From JAVJRN01 sp040218415 (GTDB lineage Bacteria; Bacteroidota; Bacteroidia; Cytophagales; Cyclobacteriaceae): DNA of 64,000 nt. The stretch is taken from the NCBI GenBank assembly GCA_040218415.1, contig JAVJRN010000049.1, positions 310,001 through 374,000 of the forward strand, written 5' to 3'. Below are positions 62,380 through 64,000 of the stretch, one piece after another. The notes under the pieces were generated by a model, which worked only from the letters and a program-made list of their open reading frames with translations, was not told where the DNA came from and did no database searches. The position numbers and the translations under genes were made by a program. Numbering within the stretch: position 1 is the first letter of the stretch; each line of letters starts with the position of its first letter.

Positions 62380-62750
62380 TTTTTTCTCAAGGCATATAAT
62401 AACAGACAGGCCCAGCCTGATATTAAGAAAATACCACCAATGGGAGCAATCGCCCCCATTTGTTTTATGCCAGTTATGGAAAGAGTATATAAAGATCCAG
62501 AGAAAAAGAAGATACCTGCAATCAGAGAGATATTAGCCCATTTAAGCCATTTATGTTTGTTTATGCTATATAAATATCCTGTAAAGCTTAGTGCAATCGA
62601 ATGGGTTAGATGATAAAGACTTCCGGTTTGAAAAGTTTGCACCGTATCATTTTCTACTAAAAGGGCTTTAAGGGCGTGTGCGCCAAACGCTCCAATAATT
62701 ACGGCAACACCGCCCAACACCGCACCTGTTACCAAAAATTTATTATCCAT
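62376..62750 (-). CDS. DUF423 membrane protein
   Basis: 124 aa from the ATG at 62750, chosen over an ATG at 62780 because MDNKFLVTGAVLGGVAVIIGAFGAHAL is the family N-terminus. Four membrane helices; conserved GAFGAHALK (27-35) and SxxLY-type HSIALSFTGYLY. Function unknown. Overlaps yggS by eight bases, so co-transcribed with it. Confidence 0.9.
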   Translation of the reverse strand: MDNKFLVTGAVLGGVAVIIGAFGAHALKALLVENDTVQTFQTGSLYHLTHSIALSFTGYLYSINKHKWLKWANISLIAGIFFFSGSLYTLSITGIKQMGAIAPIGGIFLISGWACLLLYALRKN

Positions 62751-63414
62751 AATTTCTAGATCCAAATATCGAACTACCAATTCGTACTAGAGTACTTCCC
62801 TCTTCAATAGCTATTTTATAATCACCACTCATCCCCATAGAAATCTCTTCCATTCGAATATTGTCAGATGAATATTCCTCTTTGATTTGGTCAAATAAGC
62901 GTTTCAGACTTTTAAACTCCTCCTTCACATTGTCGGTATTATTGGTATTGGTAGCCATTCCCATTAAACCAACTATTCTTATGTTTTTAAACTCGCTGAA
63001 CGCACTGTTTTTAAGTAATTCGATGATTTCCTCTTCATCAAAACCAAACTTTGATTCCTCTTTTGCAATATGAATTTGAATGAGGCAGTTGATGACTCTC
63101 TCATTCTTTGAGGCTTCTTTTTGTATTTCTTTAATGAGTTTTAAGCTGTCTATCGAATGAATCAGATCGACGAATGGCGCTATGTACTTGACTTTATTCC
63201 TTTGTAGATGGCCAATCATGTGCCATTCGATATCTTTGGGCAAGACGTCATGTTTTGATTGCATTTCTTGCGCCTTATTCTCGCCAAAAATTCTTTGCCC
63301 AGCGGCATAGGCCTCTTCTATGTCTTCTTTTGGTTTTGTTTTGCTTACAGCAACTAACTTACATGAAGTTGGTGTTAATTGATTTTTAAATTTTTTAATA
63401 TTTTCAGCAATCAT
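62743..63414 (-). CDS. yggS: PLP-binding protein (YggS/PLPHP family)
   Basis: 223-aa alanine-racemase-fold protein that binds PLP and helps PLP and amino-acid balance. PLP Lys25 in KLVAVSKTKP, IFGENKAQE, HMIGHLQRNK and the C-terminal ISMGMSGDYKIAI with the phosphate-binding turn. Upstream of the DUF423 gene; divergent from the GH3 gene with 84 bases between. Confidence 0.95.
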   Translation of the reverse strand: MIAENIKKFKNQLTPTSCKLVAVSKTKPKEDIEEAYAAGQRIFGENKAQEMQSKHDVLPKDIEWHMIGHLQRNKVKYIAPFVDLIHSIDSLKLIKEIQKEASKNERVINCLIQIHIAKEESKFGFDEEEIIELLKNSAFSEFKNIRIVGLMGMATNTNNTDNVKEEFKSLKRLFDQIKEEYSSDNIRMEEISMGMSGDYKIAIEEGSTLVRIGSSIFGSRNYG

Positions 63415-63498
63415 AGAGAGTGATTAATCTTCTTTATTTTATGTTCGACAATGCTAACAGCATTTATGTTTAAAGGTTCACTACAACATACATTATAA

Positions 63499-64000
63499 AT
63501 GGCAATATTAGGTACGCTACTGAAGAAAGGAATCAGACTCAGAGAGAGTCTTGAACAACAATATACTTCAAAAGAAGATCTGCAGAAAAATGAATTGAGG
63601 AAACTTTTAATTCATACAAGGCATACAGCTTTTGGTAAGGAATATAATTTTTCATCAATACTTAAAGCATTAAAACCCAGAGATAATAGCTACTATGAAA
63701 TTTATAAAAATCAAGTGCCTGTTTTTGACTATAATAAAATATATGATCAATGGTGGAGTAGAGCGCGCAATGGGGAGGCTAATATATGCTGGCCAGATAA
63801 GATAAAATATTTTGCACTTTCCAGTGGAACTTCTGGAGCTTCATCAAAATACATTCCGATAACCAAGGAAATATTGAAGTCCATGAATAAGACCAGTATT
63901 AGACAGATACTGACTTTGTCCAAGTATGATCTGCCAGCGGATCATTTTACAAAGGGAATTTTGATGCTTGGTGGGAGTACCAATTTAAGAAAGAATGGGA
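63499..64000 (+). CDS. GH3 auxin-responsive-promoter-family adenylating protein, N-terminal part (runs off window)
   Basis: 167 codons are in the window, open to base 64000. From the ATG at 63499: MAILGTLLKKGIRLRE, HTAFGKEYNF, and the ATP-binding signature SSGTSGASSKYIPIT (about 111-125), matching the GH3 family of acyl-acid amido synthetases and adenylate-forming enzymes. In Bacteroidota the natural acid substrate is unknown. Starts 84 bases from the divergent yggS gene. Confidence 0.88.
   Translation, partial: MAILGTLLKKGIRLRESLEQQYTSKEDLQKNELRKLLIHTRHTAFGKEYNFSSILKALKPRDNSYYEIYKNQVPVFDYNKIYDQWWSRARNGEANICWPDKIKYFALSSGTSGASSKYIPITKEILKSMNKTSIRQILTLSKYDLPADHFTKGILMLGGSTNLRKNG

Overview
The window looks like part of the chromosome of a Bacteroidota bacterium, most likely a marine member of the Cytophagales. 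The support is an AT-rich genome, promoter -7 boxes of the Bacteroidota form TAnnTTTG, genes without Shine-Dalgarno sequences, an ECF sigma / FecR / SusC-type TonB receptor cluster, and families largely confined to this phylum (DUF5916, DUF4159, DUF4905, DUF3822, TIGR02757, PafA-type phosphatase, the two-gene transketolase). I see no phage, IS element, CRISPR array or plasmid function. Most genes are housekeeping or envelope genes. Both edges cut a gene: a TonB-dependent receptor on the left and a GH3-family protein on the right.

Layout. 1-4253 (minus): a five-gene set of outer-membrane protein, lipoprotein related to class C beta-lactamases but lacking its catalytic residues, ECF sigma factor, FecR-type anti-sigma factor and TonB receptor. 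4645-6599 (minus): FtsE-like ATPase with a small partner, a transaldolase, the SRP RNA gene and a 53-aa acidic protein. 6871-11745: outer-membrane proteins, an AlkB-type hydroxylase and a TerB-like protein. 11883-19384 (plus): a complete tryptophan operon trpE-G-D-C-F-B-A plus a DAHP synthase, preceded by a leader peptide with three consecutive Trp codons and mutually exclusive antiterminator and terminator hairpins. 19458-24456 (plus): phenylalanine hydroxylase, the late histidine genes hisH-A-F-IE, and a dihydrolipoamide-dehydrogenase-like flavoprotein without its redox cysteines.

24479-48017 is nearly all minus strand: nitroreductase, purine nucleoside phosphorylase, an 11-repeat FG-GAP/ASPIC lipoprotein, a class III aminotransferase, split transketolase, Bcp peroxiredoxin, an M23 peptidase, an FAH-family enzyme, MtaB, an exported TPR-CHAT (caspase-like) protein next to an outer-membrane barrel, DUF4159, a HAD phosphatase, a PafA-type phosphatase and a GH63-like glucosidase. 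48116-52860 (plus): guaA, an LpoA-like TPR plus periplasmic-binding protein, and hemL. 52957-64000 is mixed: kdsB and NfeD, a DUF4905-LysM-TIGR02757 set, pyrE, two NUDIX hydrolases, coaD-DUF3822, DUF1573, DUF423, yggS and the start of a GH3 protein.

The clearest integrated system is the tryptophan operon. Its leader can sense charged tRNA-Trp and would control the seven trp genes together with a DAHP synthase, the entry enzyme of the shikimate pathway. Starts were adjusted from the longest open frame in several genes, with the reason given in each entry. Functions rest on motifs read by eye; no database search was run.
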